The position numbers were made by a program, and so were the translations under genes. Below the pieces are notes generated by a model. It made no database searches. It had not been told where the DNA came from and worked only from the letters and a program-made list of their open reading frames with translations. Of a DNA stretch of 5,670 bases, positions 5,350-5,670 are shown one piece after another. Source of the stretch: UBA1756 sp045627805. GTDB lineage: Bacteria > Bacteroidota > Bacteroidia > Bacteroidales > WCHB1-69. The stretch lies in the NCBI GenBank assembly GCA_045627805.1, contig JAZQOJ010000186.1, positions 1 through 5,670 on the forward strand. Direction: 5' to 3'. Every line of letters starts with the position of its first letter. The first letter of the stretch is position 1.

Positions 5350-5670
5350 ATGAAAAGACATCTACTTGCCCTTATATTCGCAGTTCTCTGTCTGGGCGCG
5401 GTTGCGCAGCAGAACTGCACCATCACGCAGCTGCCGTATAGGGTGGCGATGAATGAAAACTACCCCGATTTGCTGGAGTGCTGGACGATAAGTTCCAACA
5501 GTCGTTTTCTATATGATGAGGACTATGTGATGACGCTCAATTTGTCTGCAATGGAATCCGGATGTGTCATCACCCCGCCCATAGACCCTTCCATTCCGAT
5601 GAACTCCATAGTGGTGAAGTGGCGTATGCAAGGAGAAGTCGGAGGCCAAGCGGTCTTAGGAAGACAAGCA
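5350..5670 (+). CDS. Secreted protein, possible choice-of-anchor-J-like domain (C-terminus cut by window edge)
   Basis: From the ATG at 5350 the frame is open for exactly 107 codons to the window end. Residues 1-20 are a clear signal peptide (MKRHLLALIF, then a hydrophobic core), with probable cleavage after Ala-Val-Ala or Ala-Gln. The mature part has NENYPDLLECWTISSN (about 35-50), then MTLNLSAMESGCVITPPID (about 61-79), and then NSIVVKWRMQ. An early Trp after 'fP..w/cW', a core strand, an 'I-T/S-P-P-I-D' segment and a following strand are typical of choice-of-anchor-J/MAM-like beta-sandwich domains. These are common in large Bacteroidota surface or type IX-secreted proteins. The domain call is pattern-based and moderate. 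The sorting signal, if any, would lie beyond the window. It is transcribed away from the AbiE region and is probably unrelated to it. Confidence 0.75.
   Translation, partial: MKRHLLALIFAVLCLGAVAQQNCTITQLPYRVAMNENYPDLLECWTISSNSRFLYDEDYVMTLNLSAMESGCVITPPIDPSIPMNSIVVKWRMQGEVGGQAVLGRQA

Overview
The window looks like chromosomal DNA from a member of the Bacteroidota, most likely the Bacteroidales. It carries a DUF2147 protein and a multi-repeat DUF349 protein, families common in that phylum. Three candidate -7 boxes match the phylum-specific TAnnTTTG consensus. Signal peptides appear to end in Ala-Gln, and most genes lack a Shine-Dalgarno sequence. This is a lineage inference from sequence features, not a database match.

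Layout, left to right. (1) 1-419, minus strand: the beginning of a secreted DUF2147 protein whose C-terminus lies outside the window. (2) 441-487: a strong rho-independent terminator for the next gene. (3) 503-2623, minus: a 706-residue DUF349 protein with five clear repeats and acidic, Ala-rich ends, with its promoter box at 2672-2679. (4) 2624-3013: a gene-free stretch holding at least three palindromic or REP-like elements. (5) 3015-4539, minus: a two-gene AbiE-type toxin-antitoxin cassette, with the AbiEi antitoxin first, then an AbiEii nucleotidyltransferase overlapping it by 8 bp and apparently starting at a TTG behind a strong Shine-Dalgarno sequence. (6) 4659-5024, minus: a small winged-helix protein resembling the C-terminal domain of Bacteroidota AlbA_2/Schlafen-type ATP-binding proteins. 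(7) 5025-5349: a gene-free stretch with a pair of 9-bp direct repeats upstream of a -7 box. (8) 5350 to the window end, plus strand: the start of a secreted protein that may carry a choice-of-anchor-J-like beta-sandwich domain.

The most notable structure is a 101-bp direct repeat (3014-3114 and 4600-4700, 95/101 identical, no gaps) that brackets the AbiE cassette exactly. The right copy is the real 3' end plus downstream flank of the winged-helix gene. The left copy is fused out of frame to the toxin gene, replacing the toxin's expected C-terminus with 33 unrelated codons. The cassette therefore looks like a defence module gained, or partly deleted, by recombination at the 3' end of the winged-helix gene. 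The antitoxin appears intact and the toxin is probably damaged. I see no integrase, transposase, tRNA, rRNA or CRISPR array.
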